Virus record (IMG/VR): IMGVR_UViG_3300034072_001395
Coordinates: 1 to 64,000 of that record
Length of the DNA: 64,000 nucleotides
Reading direction: 5' to 3' (one strand)
From: a virus
A program made the position numbers and the translations under genes. Shown here piece by piece: positions 36,338 to 44,259 of the stretch. Within the stretch, counting starts at the first letter, position 1, and each line of letters begins with the position of its first letter. A model generated the notes under the pieces. It did no database searches, had not been told where the DNA came from, and saw only the letters and a list, made by a program, of their open reading frames with translations.

Positions 36338-36563
36338 CGGACACCTCGGTGGACGCGGGGGCGTCCTCGGTCTCGGAGGGCGGCAGCTCGATGATCTCGG
36401 GCGCGGCCTCGACGGGCTCGCCGACCTCGGCCTCGACCTCGACGACGGGCGGGGCCTCCTCGACGGTCAGGATGATGGCGCCGTCGGTGAGCTTGAACAC
36501 CAGCAGGCCGAGCAGGGTGAGAAGCAGGGCGAAGATGCCGTGCTTGCGGTTCAGAGACGACAT
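36330..36563 (-). CDS. single-pass membrane protein with acidic Pro-rich tail
   Basis: 77 residues from MSSLNRKHGIFALLLTLLGL; one transmembrane segment at about 9-26 with a basic N-terminus inside, then a Glu/Pro/Val-rich tail (VEEAPPVVEVEAEVGEPVEA). Looks like a signal-anchored envelope protein; spanin-like in outline but without a coiled coil. Overlaps the Tad1-like start by 8 bp. Confidence 0.6.
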   Translation of the reverse strand: MSSLNRKHGIFALLLTLLGLLVFKLTDGAIILTVEEAPPVVEVEAEVGEPVEAAPEIIELPPSETEDAPASTEVSGV

Positions 36564-36568
36564 GACGG

Positions 36569-36793
36569 TCAGACCCCCGGGTGGGTGAGCAGGTAGAGCA
36601 TGAAGTTGAAGGCGACGAAGAAGGCTCCGCCGTCGCGGTCGAAGAACTCGGTCAGGATGCGCCAGTACGTCTTGGCGTCGAGCGTCCAGGGCGGGAACTC
36701 CTGGCGGACGCGGATGAGCGTCAGAGCGCCCACGATCAGGTAGACGCAGCACATCAGGAAGTTCAGCAGCCAGAGGACCACGGGCGGCTCCAT
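36569..36793 (-). CDS. two-pass membrane protein
   Basis: 74 residues from MEPPVVLWLLNFLMCCVYLI. Hydrophobic segments at about 5-25 and 54-70 flank a polar stretch (RVRQEFPPWTLDAKTYWRIL). The frame continues upstream but the ATG at 36793 is preferred because a near-consensus promoter lies immediately upstream. First gene of the nine-gene leftward operon. Role unknown; holin-like topology. Confidence 0.6.
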   Translation of the reverse strand: MEPPVVLWLLNFLMCCVYLIVGALTLIRVRQEFPPWTLDAKTYWRILTEFFDRDGGAFFVAFNFMLYLLTHPGV

Positions 36794-36803
36794 TGTCCTG
36801 CCG

Positions 36804-36832
36804 AGCGTAGCCCGGCGAGGCGCACCTGTCAA
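36804..36832 (-). promoter_or_regulatory. near-consensus promoter of the small leftward operon
   Basis: Minus strand TTGACA, exactly 17 nt, TACGCT. The -10 ends only 10 nt before the ATG at 36793, so the transcript would be almost leaderless. It overlaps the stop codon of the replication gene. Confidence 0.7.
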
Positions 36833-39800
36833 CTCGACCGGATGGCGTCGTCGGGGGCGTCCTTCCGGGCGACGTACATGCCGTCCGCGTCGTCGCCAGT
36901 TGCGGCGGCCCGGCGCTCGCGGTAGTCGTCGTCCTCGACGATCCGCTCCTGCCAGCGGCGGGAGAGCGCGTCCACCAGCTCCAGGCGGTCGGTGTCGACG
37001 TGGTAGACGCGCACGATCGCGCCGTCCAGGCCGCGGGACCGACGGGACTTCAACCGGAGGCCGACGCTGCGGAGCACCTGGGCGAGATACTGCGCGTGCG
37101 AGAGCGTCGGGCCCTCGGGGATCCCGAGCGCGGCCTGCTCGCGCCGGGTGGCCGAGAGGATCTCGGCGAGCCACTCGAAGGGGATCGCGCGACCATCGAG
37201 CAAGTTGCGGCGGGCCAGCTCACGCATCGTGAAGGCCGCGAGGCGAGCCGCGGGCAAGACCGTGCGGTACGTCATCGCCGTCTCACCGCGGGAGCGGTTG
37301 ACCTCGTAGCGGGCCACGGCGTCCCGCTTGCCCGTGCGCAGGAGCGACTGCTGCGCGTAGGCGAGCACCTGCTTCGGCAGCTTCCCGCGCAGAGCCTCGG
37401 AGCAGATGTCGACCTTCTGCTCGAAGTCCGCGGAGGACAGCGCGCCGCCGAACATGTGCAGGTAGCGGGTGGCCGTGTGCCGGATCTGCTCGTCGCGGGA
37501 CCGGGGGCCCGACCGGGCGATCCGCGTCATGTCCGCTTCGGGGAGCGGCTCGGCCTCGGCGATCTTCGTGGCGCGCTCCAAGTGGATCGCCTTGGCGATC
37601 TCGCGCACGGCCTCGGCGGCGCCGCTGTCGAGCACGTCCTCGACGTACTCCTCGAAGTTGTGCGTCTCCCGCAGCTTCGGGAGCGTCCAGCCGCGGCCCG
37701 AGAGGTAGCTGGCGGCGATGGAGGCCGCCTGCGCCGAGCCGAGGCGCTGGAGGTTGAGGTCCTGGCGGTACTCGGAGAGCAGGTAGGCCGTGGACTTGGC
37801 CTCGACGCCGAGCGCCCGGCGGGCCGTCTCCACGTCGCGGAGGAAGTGCTGCTCGATGGCCGTCGGCGAGAAGCGCCAGGAGTCGGCCGCGGGCGGCTTG
37901 CGGCTGGTGCCCGAGATGAACACCCGCGGGTCGTTGGGATGGCGGACGCGGTGGAGCATCTGCTCGACGACCGACGCGCTGCCGATGAAGTCGCGCCCGA
38001 CGAGGACGTGGCGGTGGTCGTACCAGCCCACCCGGTCGAACGAGACGCCGGTGGACATCGCCGTGTTGTAGACCAGAACGTCGTGGGAGAGCGCGTCCTG
38101 GGAGAAGTCCTCGGGGTCCGCCTCGCCGTCGCTGCCGACGATCACGCGCACCGTGCGGCCGGTGCCGGCGACCCGCCCCTCCAGCAACTTGCCGATGGCC
38201 TGCGCCATCTTGCGCTCGTAGCAGGCGATCGCCACCCGCTTGCCGGCCTCGACCTGCGACACGATCAGCTCGATGTGCTTGTCGGAGGACGACGGACCCT
38301 CGCCGGGCGCGCCATCGTACACCTCGTCCTCCTCGTCGGACGGCGGGGTGCCCAGGTGGACGAAGGGCCAGCAGTGGCCGATGGTCGTCATCTCGACGAA
38401 GTTGCAAGCGCCCTGCGCGAGCGCCGACCGGGCGTGCTCGATGTCGCGGATCAGGTTGAGGGTGCCGAGGCTCGCGTGCGCGTCGGCCAGGATGATCCGC
38501 GAGGCCAGGGAGCAGCAGTAGACCAGCCGGGAGTACGTCTGCTGGGCGTCCTTCGACTTCAACATCGAGTAGATCTGCGTGAGCATCTGCTCGATCTCGT
38601 CGATGAGGATCACGCTGCCGTCGGGCTTCCACTTCTCCGTGACGTTCCGCAGGGCGGCGAAGGACGAGGACGTGTCCGCGTCGGCCACCTTGCTCCCCGA
38701 GCCAGCGGCCGCGTGGACCAGGTCGAGCCGGGCGGCGAGGTTCTTGGCGAGGGAGACGAAGGGGCTGATCGCCAGGACGCGCCGACGCTCGGCCCGCGCC
38801 TGCTTGACGGCGGCCTCCATCAAGTGCGTCTTGCCGCTGCCGGTGCGGGCCGTCAGGAGCACGAAGTCGGGCAGGTTCTCGGGGAACTGCGCGTAGCCGC
38901 GCTCGTCGAGGGGCAGCTCGACGGACGCGCGCAGGATGCCCTCGCAGTCCTGCATGGACAGCGCGTGGCGGGGCATCGCCGTGGGCACGATCTCGGACGG
39001 CAGCGCGTCGACCGTCGAGGCCACACGCGCGGACAACCGCGGCGACGTGCCCTGCTTGAACCGGGCGTAGTCGTAGCGGAACACCGTATGGCACTTCCAG
39101 CAGGTGAAGTCATCCTTGTCCTCGACGGCCCGCAGCGAGGTGTTGCTGCCGCACGACGGGCAGCCCGTCCGGTCCTCGGGACGCTCGGCGCGCGGCCAGA
39201 CCGCGAAGGTCCACGGCACCTTCTCTCGCTCGGCGCGCGGCTTCAGCGTGCGGCCCTCCTTCTTGGCCTTGCGCTGCTCGGCGCGCAGCGCACGCAGCTC
39301 GTCGCGCGACATGCGCGAAGGGGCCGGGAGCCAGTCGCTCTCGTGCTTGATGCGGTCGAACCAGGGGTCGAACGAGGGCGTGTCGTTGTGGAACAGGTCC
39401 GGCCGGTACAGCCGGGCGGTCTTGTCCGAGGCGCGGTGGCCGCCGCCAGGGACCGGGAAGATGCGGGTGCCGATGTCCTTGGCGCTGGCGTCCCACCACC
39501 AGAGCGACTCGCCCTTGAAGTTGTGCCACGCCTTGATCACGTCCTTCATACGGGAAGGCGACCAGGGGGACGAGGGGTAGCCCTCGCCATCGGGCATCCA
39601 GTAGATCAGGCAGAGGCCGTGGCCGGTGTAGATGATCCGGTTGGGACGGCCGAGTCCCGCCTCGCCGGTGGCTTCGAGGACGTGCTCGACGAACTGCACG
39701 CCGTCCATCCAGGCCAGCACGGCGTCCTCGGACATCGCGTAGAGAGCGGCCTTCCGGGCGCTGCGGTCCTCGCCGAGCGAGACAGCCAGCGGGCTATCGC

Positions 39801-39996
39801 AGATGTCAACGTCGATGGTGAGCGCCGCGACCTTCGCCAGGTCGCAGGCCCGCATCTTGTTGCCGTCGGCGTCCTTGCGGAAGAAGCCGCCGGCGGTGAA
39901 CCACTGAGCCCGGATGTCGCCGGCGCGCTTGACGGAGCGTGCCCGGAGTTCCATGCCCGCCGGAGGGCGCGGGAGGTAGTCGGCCTGGATCGCCAT
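36829..39996 (-). CDS. primase-helicase replication protein
   Basis: 1055 residues from MAIQADYLPRPPAGMELRA (start has AGGACA upstream; the longer frame does not). Order: archaeo-eukaryotic primase-like part (ALTIDVDICDSP with a DxD pair near 66, RIIYTGHGLCLIYWM with its sGhG motif); zinc ribbon CPSCG...CWKC at about 277-303; superfamily-2-type helicase with Walker A TARTGSGKTH at about 382, VILIDEIEQM at about 464, RIILADAHASLGTLN, and YNTAMSTGVSFD near 647; helical C-terminus. The helicase motifs resemble the herpes-type origin-binding / CyRepA1 replication proteins. It probably opens and primes the phage origin. The upstream gap holds repeats shared with the 52-53 kb noncoding region. Confidence 0.8.
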   Translation of the reverse strand: MAIQADYLPRPPAGMELRARSVKRAGDIRAQWFTAGGFFRKDADGNKMRACDLAKVAALTIDVDICDSPLAVSLGEDRSARKAALYAMSEDAVLAWMDGVQFVEHVLEATGEAGLGRPNRIIYTGHGLCLIYWMPDGEGYPSSPWSPSRMKDVIKAWHNFKGESLWWWDASAKDIGTRIFPVPGGGHRASDKTARLYRPDLFHNDTPSFDPWFDRIKHESDWLPAPSRMSRDELRALRAEQRKAKKEGRTLKPRAEREKVPWTFAVWPRAERPEDRTGCPSCGSNTSLRAVEDKDDFTCWKCHTVFRYDYARFKQGTSPRLSARVASTVDALPSEIVPTAMPRHALSMQDCEGILRASVELPLDERGYAQFPENLPDFVLLTARTGSGKTHLMEAAVKQARAERRRVLAISPFVSLAKNLAARLDLVHAAAGSGSKVADADTSSSFAALRNVTEKWKPDGSVILIDEIEQMLTQIYSMLKSKDAQQTYSRLVYCCSLASRIILADAHASLGTLNLIRDIEHARSALAQGACNFVEMTTIGHCWPFVHLGTPPSDEEDEVYDGAPGEGPSSSDKHIELIVSQVEAGKRVAIACYERKMAQAIGKLLEGRVAGTGRTVRVIVGSDGEADPEDFSQDALSHDVLVYNTAMSTGVSFDRVGWYDHRHVLVGRDFIGSASVVEQMLHRVRHPNDPRVFISGTSRKPPAADSWRFSPTAIEQHFLRDVETARRALGVEAKSTAYLLSEYRQDLNLQRLGSAQAASIAASYLSGRGWTLPKLRETHNFEEYVEDVLDSGAAEAVREIAKAIHLERATKIAEAEPLPEADMTRIARSGPRSRDEQIRHTATRYLHMFGGALSSADFEQKVDICSEALRGKLPKQVLAYAQQSLLRTGKRDAVARYEVNRSRGETAMTYRTVLPAARLAAFTMRELARRNLLDGRAIPFEWLAEILSATRREQAALGIPEGPTLSHAQYLAQVLRSVGLRLKSRRSRGLDGAIVRVYHVDTDRLELVDALSRRWQERIVEDDDYRERRAAATGDDADGMYVARKDAPDDAIRSS

Positions 39997-40112
39997 GCGG
40001 TGTCCTCGAAGGTGCCGGCCGCGTAGCGCGTGCATCGGCGGCACGCCAGCCACTTAGCACGGCGGAGCGCAACGCGCACTTGACGGTGTGTGGGCGCCTC
40101 GGCCACGATCGC

Positions 40113-40136
40113 GTATCGGTCAACGATCTCACCACT
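40113..40136 (+). repeat. dispersed 24-bp repeat, copy 1
   Basis: Core ATCGGTCAACGATCTC; the full 24 bp is identical to 52720-52743, and the 16-bp core is also at 52615-52630. All three copies have the same orientation. Within the core, ATCG and CGAT form a short inverted pair. Confidence 0.75.
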
Positions 40137-40247
40137 GGCGGGCTGATCCACGCTGCACACGGCGCGGCATTAGATCCCTTCTGGCTTGCCGCCGCTTGGT
40201 GCGATCGTCGATGGACACGGCGTTCTCGGCGTGTTACAGCATACGCG

Positions 40248-40264
40248 CCTACGGCGCCCGTAGG
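40248..40264. repeat. palindrome CCTACGG-cgc-CCGTAGG
   Basis: Perfect 7-bp arms with a 3-nt centre. A related palindrome, CCGTAG-ac-CTACGG, lies at 52676-52689 in the other noncoding region. Could be an operator or replication-protein site. Confidence 0.6.
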
Positions 40265-40303
40265 TCCGTCGGGTTCTACTGATCTCACCACTGGAGGCAT
40301 CGC

Positions 40304-40723
40304 ATGACGCCCTTTATCACGCACGTCCTCGCGTCCCCGGACGGCTACCGCACCCGCGGCCTGCTCCTCCGCGCGTCGCCGAAGCGCGTCAGCGACCTGG
40401 CGCGGCACATCCGCCTGCTGGCCGGCGTCCCGCCGGAGGGTCTGACCGAGTCGCCGCCGACGGGCTCGCTGATCAACGGGGGCTTCCTGCACACCGAAGA
40501 TCCGCACCACCTGACGCCTGGTGGTGTGATGCTCCTCCACTACCGCAAGTACGGCTTCCTGGCCGACCATGCGGTGCGTGCCCTGGCCCTGCACGTCCGC
40601 GGCGTGGAGTTCGACGCCGAGCTGGCCGAGGACGCCATCCAGGCGATCCGCGACAACTTCACGCCGGCGAGCGATGCGATCGTCGACCTGTCGGGCGTTG
40701 AGGATGTGATTGTCGAAGTGTGA
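40304..40723 (+). CDS. hypothetical protein
   Basis: 139 residues, MTPFITHVLASPDGYRTRGL. GGAGG lies 6 nt before the ATG. Alpha/beta composition with LLLRASPKRVSDLARHIRLL and a C-terminal acidic stretch (LSGVEDVIVEV). First gene of the rightward accessory block. Not recognised. Confidence 0.65.
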   Translation: MTPFITHVLASPDGYRTRGLLLRASPKRVSDLARHIRLLAGVPPEGLTESPPTGSLINGGFLHTEDPHHLTPGGVMLLHYRKYGFLADHAVRALALHVRGVEFDAELAEDAIQAIRDNFTPASDAIVDLSGVEDVIVEV

Positions 40724-40733
40724 CGCGGGAGGG

Positions 40734-40761
40734 TTGACAGCGGCGGCCGGGCGGGTGACCT
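40734..40761 (+). promoter_or_regulatory. promoter-like site for the DUF262 gene
   Basis: TTGACA at 40734-40739, 16 nt, TGACCT; perfect -35 but weak -10. Followed by a GGAGG ribosome site and the ATG at 40790. Confidence 0.45.
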
Positions 40762-40789
40762 GAATGGCACCCAGCACCGGAGGCCATTC

Positions 40790-41611
40790 ATGCCGCCCCG
40801 CCGCAAGTCCGTCGCACAGATCACGCACTCCCGTCCGCCGCCGACGCCCGAGGAGATCGCTGCCGCCGAGCAGGGCGAGGCGTTCGCCCGAGCCTTGTTC
40901 CCGAAGGCGAAGGAGCGCGGCCTCAACGTCCAGTTCAGCTCGACGCCCGCGGAGCAGACCCGCAACGGCTACATGCGCCTGCCCGGCTTCCAGCGCCCGG
41001 CCGTGTGGTCGCCCGAGATGGCGCTCGGCTACGTCCGCAGTGTGCTGTGTGAGCGGAAGTTCCCGGGGCTGTTCATCGCGCGGGCGCGGTACGCGGACGG
41101 CGGGCGCGACGTGCTCGACATCCTCGACGGTCAGCAGCGCATCCTGGCGCTCGGCGGCGTGCTCCAGCGGGGCTCCGTCGCCGACGTGGCCGCCATGCGC
41201 GGTGAGCGGATCGTGGGCGCGGCGCCACACCTAAACCTCCTGGCGAGGTCCGCGGACGACGTGCTCGTGGCCCGGGGCGCTGACGAGCAGCCGCCACCAG
41301 TGTTCGGCGACCCGGAGGAGGGCGCGCTGGACTGCTCGCGCATCCCGGTCGCGTGCATGCGACGGGTCGCGTACTTCACCCACCGGCGTTTCTCGGACTA
41401 CATCTGCGAGAACACCGGATGCTCCCGCGAGCAGGGCTTCTCCGTTTCCGCCTGGGCCTACGCCGCCTGCGGCAACATCTACCTGCCGTTCCTGATCGTC
41501 TACCAGAGCGCCAGCTTGCAGGATGTCAAGGACATGTTCCGGTCGATCAACACGCCCGGCGTGCAGATCACGGAGGCGGAACTGGAGGCGCTGCTCGCCG
41601 CCGACGATTGA
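40790..41611 (+). CDS. DUF262 (ParB/GmrS-like) domain protein
   Basis: 273 residues. Diagnostic motifs: LPGFQRPAVWSPEMALGYVR at 64-83 (the YQR-x2-VW helix), LDILDGQQRILAL at 109-121 (the conserved DGQQR), and MFRSINTPGVQITEAEL at about 249-265 (the F-x2-IN-x2-G-x2-LT motif). DUF262 proteins hydrolyse nucleotides or act as nuclease regulators in GmrSD-type defence; stand-alone phage versions have unknown roles. No C-terminal HNH (DUF1524) domain is present, so it is a GmrS-like half only. Own promoter; next to a DNA methyltransferase. Confidence 0.8.
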   Translation: MPPRRKSVAQITHSRPPPTPEEIAAAEQGEAFARALFPKAKERGLNVQFSSTPAEQTRNGYMRLPGFQRPAVWSPEMALGYVRSVLCERKFPGLFIARARYADGGRDVLDILDGQQRILALGGVLQRGSVADVAAMRGERIVGAAPHLNLLARSADDVLVARGADEQPPPVFGDPEEGALDCSRIPVACMRRVAYFTHRRFSDYICENTGCSREQGFSVSAWAYAACGNIYLPFLIVYQSASLQDVKDMFRSINTPGVQITEAELEALLAADD

Positions 41612-41636
41612 CGCTCGCCTTGCGCCAAGTTATGCC
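41608..41636 (+). promoter_or_regulatory. sigma-70-like promoter for the methyltransferase
   Basis: TTGACG, exactly 17 nt, TATGCC, beginning inside the DUF262 stop codon and ending 26 nt before the ATG at 41662. Confidence 0.6.
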
Positions 41637-41661
41637 CCGTTTGCCCGCAAAGGAGCCCCCA

Positions 41662-42516
41662 ATGTCCGTCGATACGATCCTCCTCCGCGCCGACTACCGC
41701 GACACCCTCGCCCACGTCGCTGCGTTGGGCGGCGCTGACCTCATCGCTTTCTCGCCGCCATACTGCGACGCCCGGAGCTACGGCATGGGCGCGTCATGGG
41801 GCGACGCTGACTATGCTGCGCTCGGAGACGCGGTGTTCGCCGCGCTCAAGCCGGGCGGGCACGCGCTGGTGAACGTCGACGCGCCGGTGCGCAACTGGCG
41901 CCCTGGCTTCGGCACCGAACGCGGCTTCCATCCGTGGCGCCTGATGCTGGACTGGGCCGAGCGTGTCGGTTTCCGGGTGCCGGACAGGCTCGCCTTCGGG
42001 CGGCTCGGCACGCCGGGCGCCTATAGCGGCCGCTTCCGCAACGACTGGGAGCCGCTGCTGTGGTTCCAGCGGCCTGGCGGTACGCCCTGGATGGACCGCT
42101 GGGCTATCGCGGAGCGGTGCGCGCCGTCCGCCGGAAAGTCTGGCGCTCGCCGAGTGGACGGCCAATTGGCTGTGCGGAAGCGGACGGGCCGTGCGGCTGA
42201 GGAGGGCTGGCGCCACCGCGGTACATTGTGGCATTACGGCGCCGTGGGTGGTGGCAACTCCGGCTCGCGTGATCTTGAGGCCGTCAACCACCCTGCCCGC
42301 TGGCCTTTGCGCCTCGCCCGCGACATCGTGCTCTGCTTCTGCCCCCCCGACGGGCTCGTGTGCGACCCGTTCGTGGGCGCGGGCACTACCGCGGTCGCAG
42401 CAGCCACCCAGGGCCGGCGCTTCGTCGGCGGGGACCTCGGCGCTCGGCAGGAGGACGGCGTACCGTGGGTGGACGTTGCGCGGGACGTGGTGCGGCGGGC
42501 GACGGCGCAACCGTGA
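41662..42516 (+). CDS. DNA methyltransferase, beta class (N4-cytosine or N6-adenine)
   Basis: 284 residues from the ATG after AGGAG. Catalytic motif IV SPPYCDARSYG at 31-41 comes before the AdoMet motif I DPFVGAGTTAVAA at 235-247, the order of the beta class. SPPY rather than DPPY favours N4-cytosine but does not prove it. The substrate motif cannot be read from sequence. Its N-terminal extension in the longer frame is discarded because it shadows the DUF262 gene. No cognate endonuclease is visible, so it likely protects phage DNA from host restriction. Confidence 0.85.
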   Translation: MSVDTILLRADYRDTLAHVAALGGADLIAFSPPYCDARSYGMGASWGDADYAALGDAVFAALKPGGHALVNVDAPVRNWRPGFGTERGFHPWRLMLDWAERVGFRVPDRLAFGRLGTPGAYSGRFRNDWEPLLWFQRPGGTPWMDRWAIAERCAPSAGKSGARRVDGQLAVRKRTGRAAEEGWRHRGTLWHYGAVGGGNSGSRDLEAVNHPARWPLRLARDIVLCFCPPDGLVCDPFVGAGTTAVAAATQGRRFVGGDLGARQEDGVPWVDVARDVVRRATAQP

Positions 42517-42520
42517 CGTG

Positions 42521-42549
42521 TTGACGCTCGAAGCCATTCGCGTTACGCA
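42521..42549 (+). promoter_or_regulatory. sigma-70-like promoter
   Basis: TTGACG, exactly 17 nt, TACGCA, 4 nt after the methyltransferase stop. Drives the leader ORF at 42573 and the genes at 42599-43907. Confidence 0.6.
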
Positions 42550-42572
42550 AGGGGCAAGTGAGGTAGACGCCG

Positions 42573-42602
42573 ATGGTGCCGCAGTCCACGAGCACACAAT
42601 GA
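42573..42602 (+). CDS. possible 9-residue leader peptide
   Basis: ATG after GTGAGG with 9-nt spacing, encoding MVPQSTSTQ, its TGA overlapping the ATG of the next gene (ATGA). The main gene has no good ribosome site of its own, so re-initiation from this leader would explain its translation. Confidence 0.4.
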   Translation: MVPQSTSTQ

Positions 42603-43012
42603 CCTTCCGTGGCAAGCGCCTCCCCGAGGACGCATGGTGGCGTCCAGACGAGTTCACGCCCGACGGGCGTGAGCCGAAGACGGCACTGCCGTCGATCCCG
42701 CACCTGCTCACGCAGAAGCACCTGAAGCGCCCGGCAGAACTGCCTCCAGACGTCCGGCAAGCCCTGAGCGCGGTACGCGAGTTCTCGCACCCGGAGCGCC
42801 AGTTGCTCCGTGAGAGTCCGCTGGGCCGGCCGAGCTGGGCGCCGACGCTCGCGCGCCGAGGCTACCTGACCATCGGCCCGATGGGCGTCCGCACGCTCAC
42901 GCCGACCGGGCGCTGGATGAAGTGGTGCCTGGAGGTCCTGTTCGACTACCAGATGGGCGTTCCGCTGCGCCCAGCGCCGGCCGACGTGGTCGCCTTCCTG
43001 GCGGACGAATGA
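42599..43012 (+). CDS. hypothetical protein
   Basis: 137 residues from MTFRGKRLPEDAWWRPDEFT. The C-terminal half, from RQLLRESPLGRPSWAPTLAR to VRTLTPTGRWMKW, looks like a small winged-helix or restriction-associated domain (TPTG near a GxxxLTP pattern). An earlier start at GTG 42518 is possible but would overlap the promoter. Ends ATGA into the next gene. Not recognised. Confidence 0.65.
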   Translation: MTFRGKRLPEDAWWRPDEFTPDGREPKTALPSIPHLLTQKHLKRPAELPPDVRQALSAVREFSHPERQLLRESPLGRPSWAPTLARRGYLTIGPMGVRTLTPTGRWMKWCLEVLFDYQMGVPLRPAPADVVAFLADE

Positions 43013-43416
43013 CGCCCTGGAGCATCCGCCGCGCGCTGCGCCTGCGGGCCGCCGACGCCATCGTCGGCGTCGTCGACCGGGTGGACGACCTGGCCGACGC
43101 GCTCAACGGTCTCGCCGACCGCGTGCGCGGCGAAGACGCTGAGCATGGAGAGGCCGCCCCCACCGACGGCGAGCCGACTGGCGACATCGTGGCGAAGGCG
43201 ATGGCCGGCTGCATCGAGATCCCCGAGGGCCTCCCGAAGATCATGCGGATGATCGACCGCGACTACAAGGGGATGAAGATCGCAGATTTCGTCGTGGCGT
43301 ACCTTGACGCTGATGGGCAACTGGCGATAGGTCTTGCGGGCCACCACCCCGACCTCTTCGCGCTCCTGTTGTGGGAACTGCAAGAGCAAGTCAGGGGAAC
43401 CCGCCAGGAGGAATGA
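43009..43416 (+). CDS. hypothetical protein
   Basis: 135 residues from MTPWSIRRALRLRAADAIVG. N-terminal amphipathic helices, an acidic linker (RGEDAEHGEAAPTDGEP), then an alpha/beta domain ending DGQLAIGLAGHHPDLFALLL. ATG overlaps the upstream stop. It ends in the Nudix gene's ribosome site. Not recognised. Confidence 0.65.
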   Translation: MTPWSIRRALRLRAADAIVGVVDRVDDLADALNGLADRVRGEDAEHGEAAPTDGEPTGDIVAKAMAGCIEIPEGLPKIMRMIDRDYKGMKIADFVVAYLDADGQLAIGLAGHHPDLFALLLWELQEQVRGTRQEE

Positions 43417-43421
43417 CCCGC

Positions 43422-43907
43422 ATGGACACCGCCCCCGTCAAGCTCGCCTACGCCGTCCTCGTGTTCCGCTACAAGCACCGGAAGGACACCGACTTCCAGT
43501 GGGGCGTGCTGTGCAACGGCAAGCGCCTGATGCCGTCGAAGCTCGCGCAGTTCGAGGGCACGACCGCCTTCTTCGGCGGCAAGATCGAGGACGGAGAGAC
43601 GCCGGAGGACGCGATGGAGCGCGAGCTGCGCGAGGAGCTGGCCTGGAACGACGAGGACTTCGACACGATGGGCCACCTCATCCGCCTCGACAGCATGGGT
43701 GGCGCGGCCTTCTTCGCCATCGACATCGGCGTCCTCGACGAGGACCGCCTGAGCAGCTTCGCGTCTGGCTGCGCCGAGGGCATCGTGGACCCGGTGCTGG
43801 AGAGCGCCTTCGCCGACACCCGCTGGGTGTCCTGGCCCGGCGGCCCGGACATCGGCGCCATCGCGCAGAAGGCCGTCGACAGCATCAAGGCCGCTGCGGC
43901 CGGGTGA
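43422..43907 (+). CDS. Nudix hydrolase
   Basis: 161 residues. Nudix box from Gly53: GKIEDGETPEDAMERELREE then LAW, matching GX5EX7REUXEEXGU except that the conserved Gly near the end is Ala74. The catalytic Glu residues (68, 71, 72) are present. Nudix enzymes cleave nucleoside diphosphates linked to another group (for example oxidised or modified dNTPs, NAD or ADP-ribose species); the substrate cannot be told. Start 43422 has AGGAGG at 10 nt; ATG 43413 is an alternative with no spacing. Part of the methyltransferase-led accessory block. Confidence 0.85.
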   Translation: MDTAPVKLAYAVLVFRYKHRKDTDFQWGVLCNGKRLMPSKLAQFEGTTAFFGGKIEDGETPEDAMERELREELAWNDEDFDTMGHLIRLDSMGGAAFFAIDIGVLDEDRLSSFASGCAEGIVDPVLESAFADTRWVSWPGGPDIGAIAQKAVDSIKAAAAG

Positions 43908-43932
43908 CACGCGCGCCTCGGCGTGTTAGGAT
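43904..43932 (+). promoter_or_regulatory. sigma-70-like promoter with very short leader
   Basis: GTGACA, exactly 17 nt, TAGGAT, ending 12 nt before the ATG at 43945, which has no visible ribosome site. Confidence 0.55.
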
Positions 43933-43944
43933 GCCTGCACGCCG

Positions 43945-44259
43945 ATGTCCGACTTCACTCGCGCCATACAACGGGCCGTCAAGGCGCTTGAGGGCCCCGA
44001 CGGATGGTGCGACGAAGAACCGTCGGCCATCGCGGCCCGCGTGGCCGAGTTGCTCGGGCAGGACGTAACGCCCGAGCTGGAGCGCATGGTGCCGGTCGTC
44101 ATGCGCCGGATGGCCGGCTACCGTGCGCTCCTCCACCGCCAAGACCCGCCCCCTCCTGCCTGGTCGAAGTCGCTCGCCGAGAAGCAAGCGGCCGGCAGGC
44201 AAGAGGGGGTCGAGGTCATCCGGCTGAGGGCACCTCGGCGGAGGGGAACGCCCGATTGA
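43945..44259 (+). CDS. hypothetical protein
   Basis: 104 residues, MSDFTRAIQRAVKALEGPDG. Helical with a basic C-terminus (RLRAPRRRGTPD). No Shine-Dalgarno; the promoter position implies a nearly leaderless message. Its last 44 bp overlap the convergent gene ending at 44216. Not recognised. Confidence 0.6.
   Translation: MSDFTRAIQRAVKALEGPDGWCDEEPSAIAARVAELLGQDVTPELERMVPVVMRRMAGYRALLHRQDPPPPAWSKSLAEKQAAGRQEGVEVIRLRAPRRRGTPD

Larger units (their letters stand above)
39997..40303. other. intergenic control region beside the replication gene
   Basis: 307 nt between the divergent replication gene and the gene at 40304. It holds a 24-bp element at 40113-40136 that recurs in the 52.6-52.7 kb region, a 14-bp direct repeat GATCTCACCACTGG (40125-40138 and 40281-40294), a 7-bp-stem palindrome at 40248-40264, and a weak promoter-like TTGACG-18-CACGAT at 40080-40109 on the plus strand. 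No RNA gene or ORF is credible here. Confidence 0.6.

Noticed and set aside
37000-40026. 1008-codon plus-strand frame
   Set aside because: Antisense to the primase-helicase, whose zinc ribbon and Walker motifs are clear.
40137-40303. Possible tRNA near a GGTTCTACT segment
   Set aside because: No cloverleaf could be folded: acceptor and anticodon stems do not pair and the T-loop does not fit.
42599-43012. Start at GTG 42518 for this gene
   Set aside because: It would place the promoter 42521-42549 inside the gene and has no ribosome site; ATG 42599 is coupled to a leader ORF. Kept only as an alternative.
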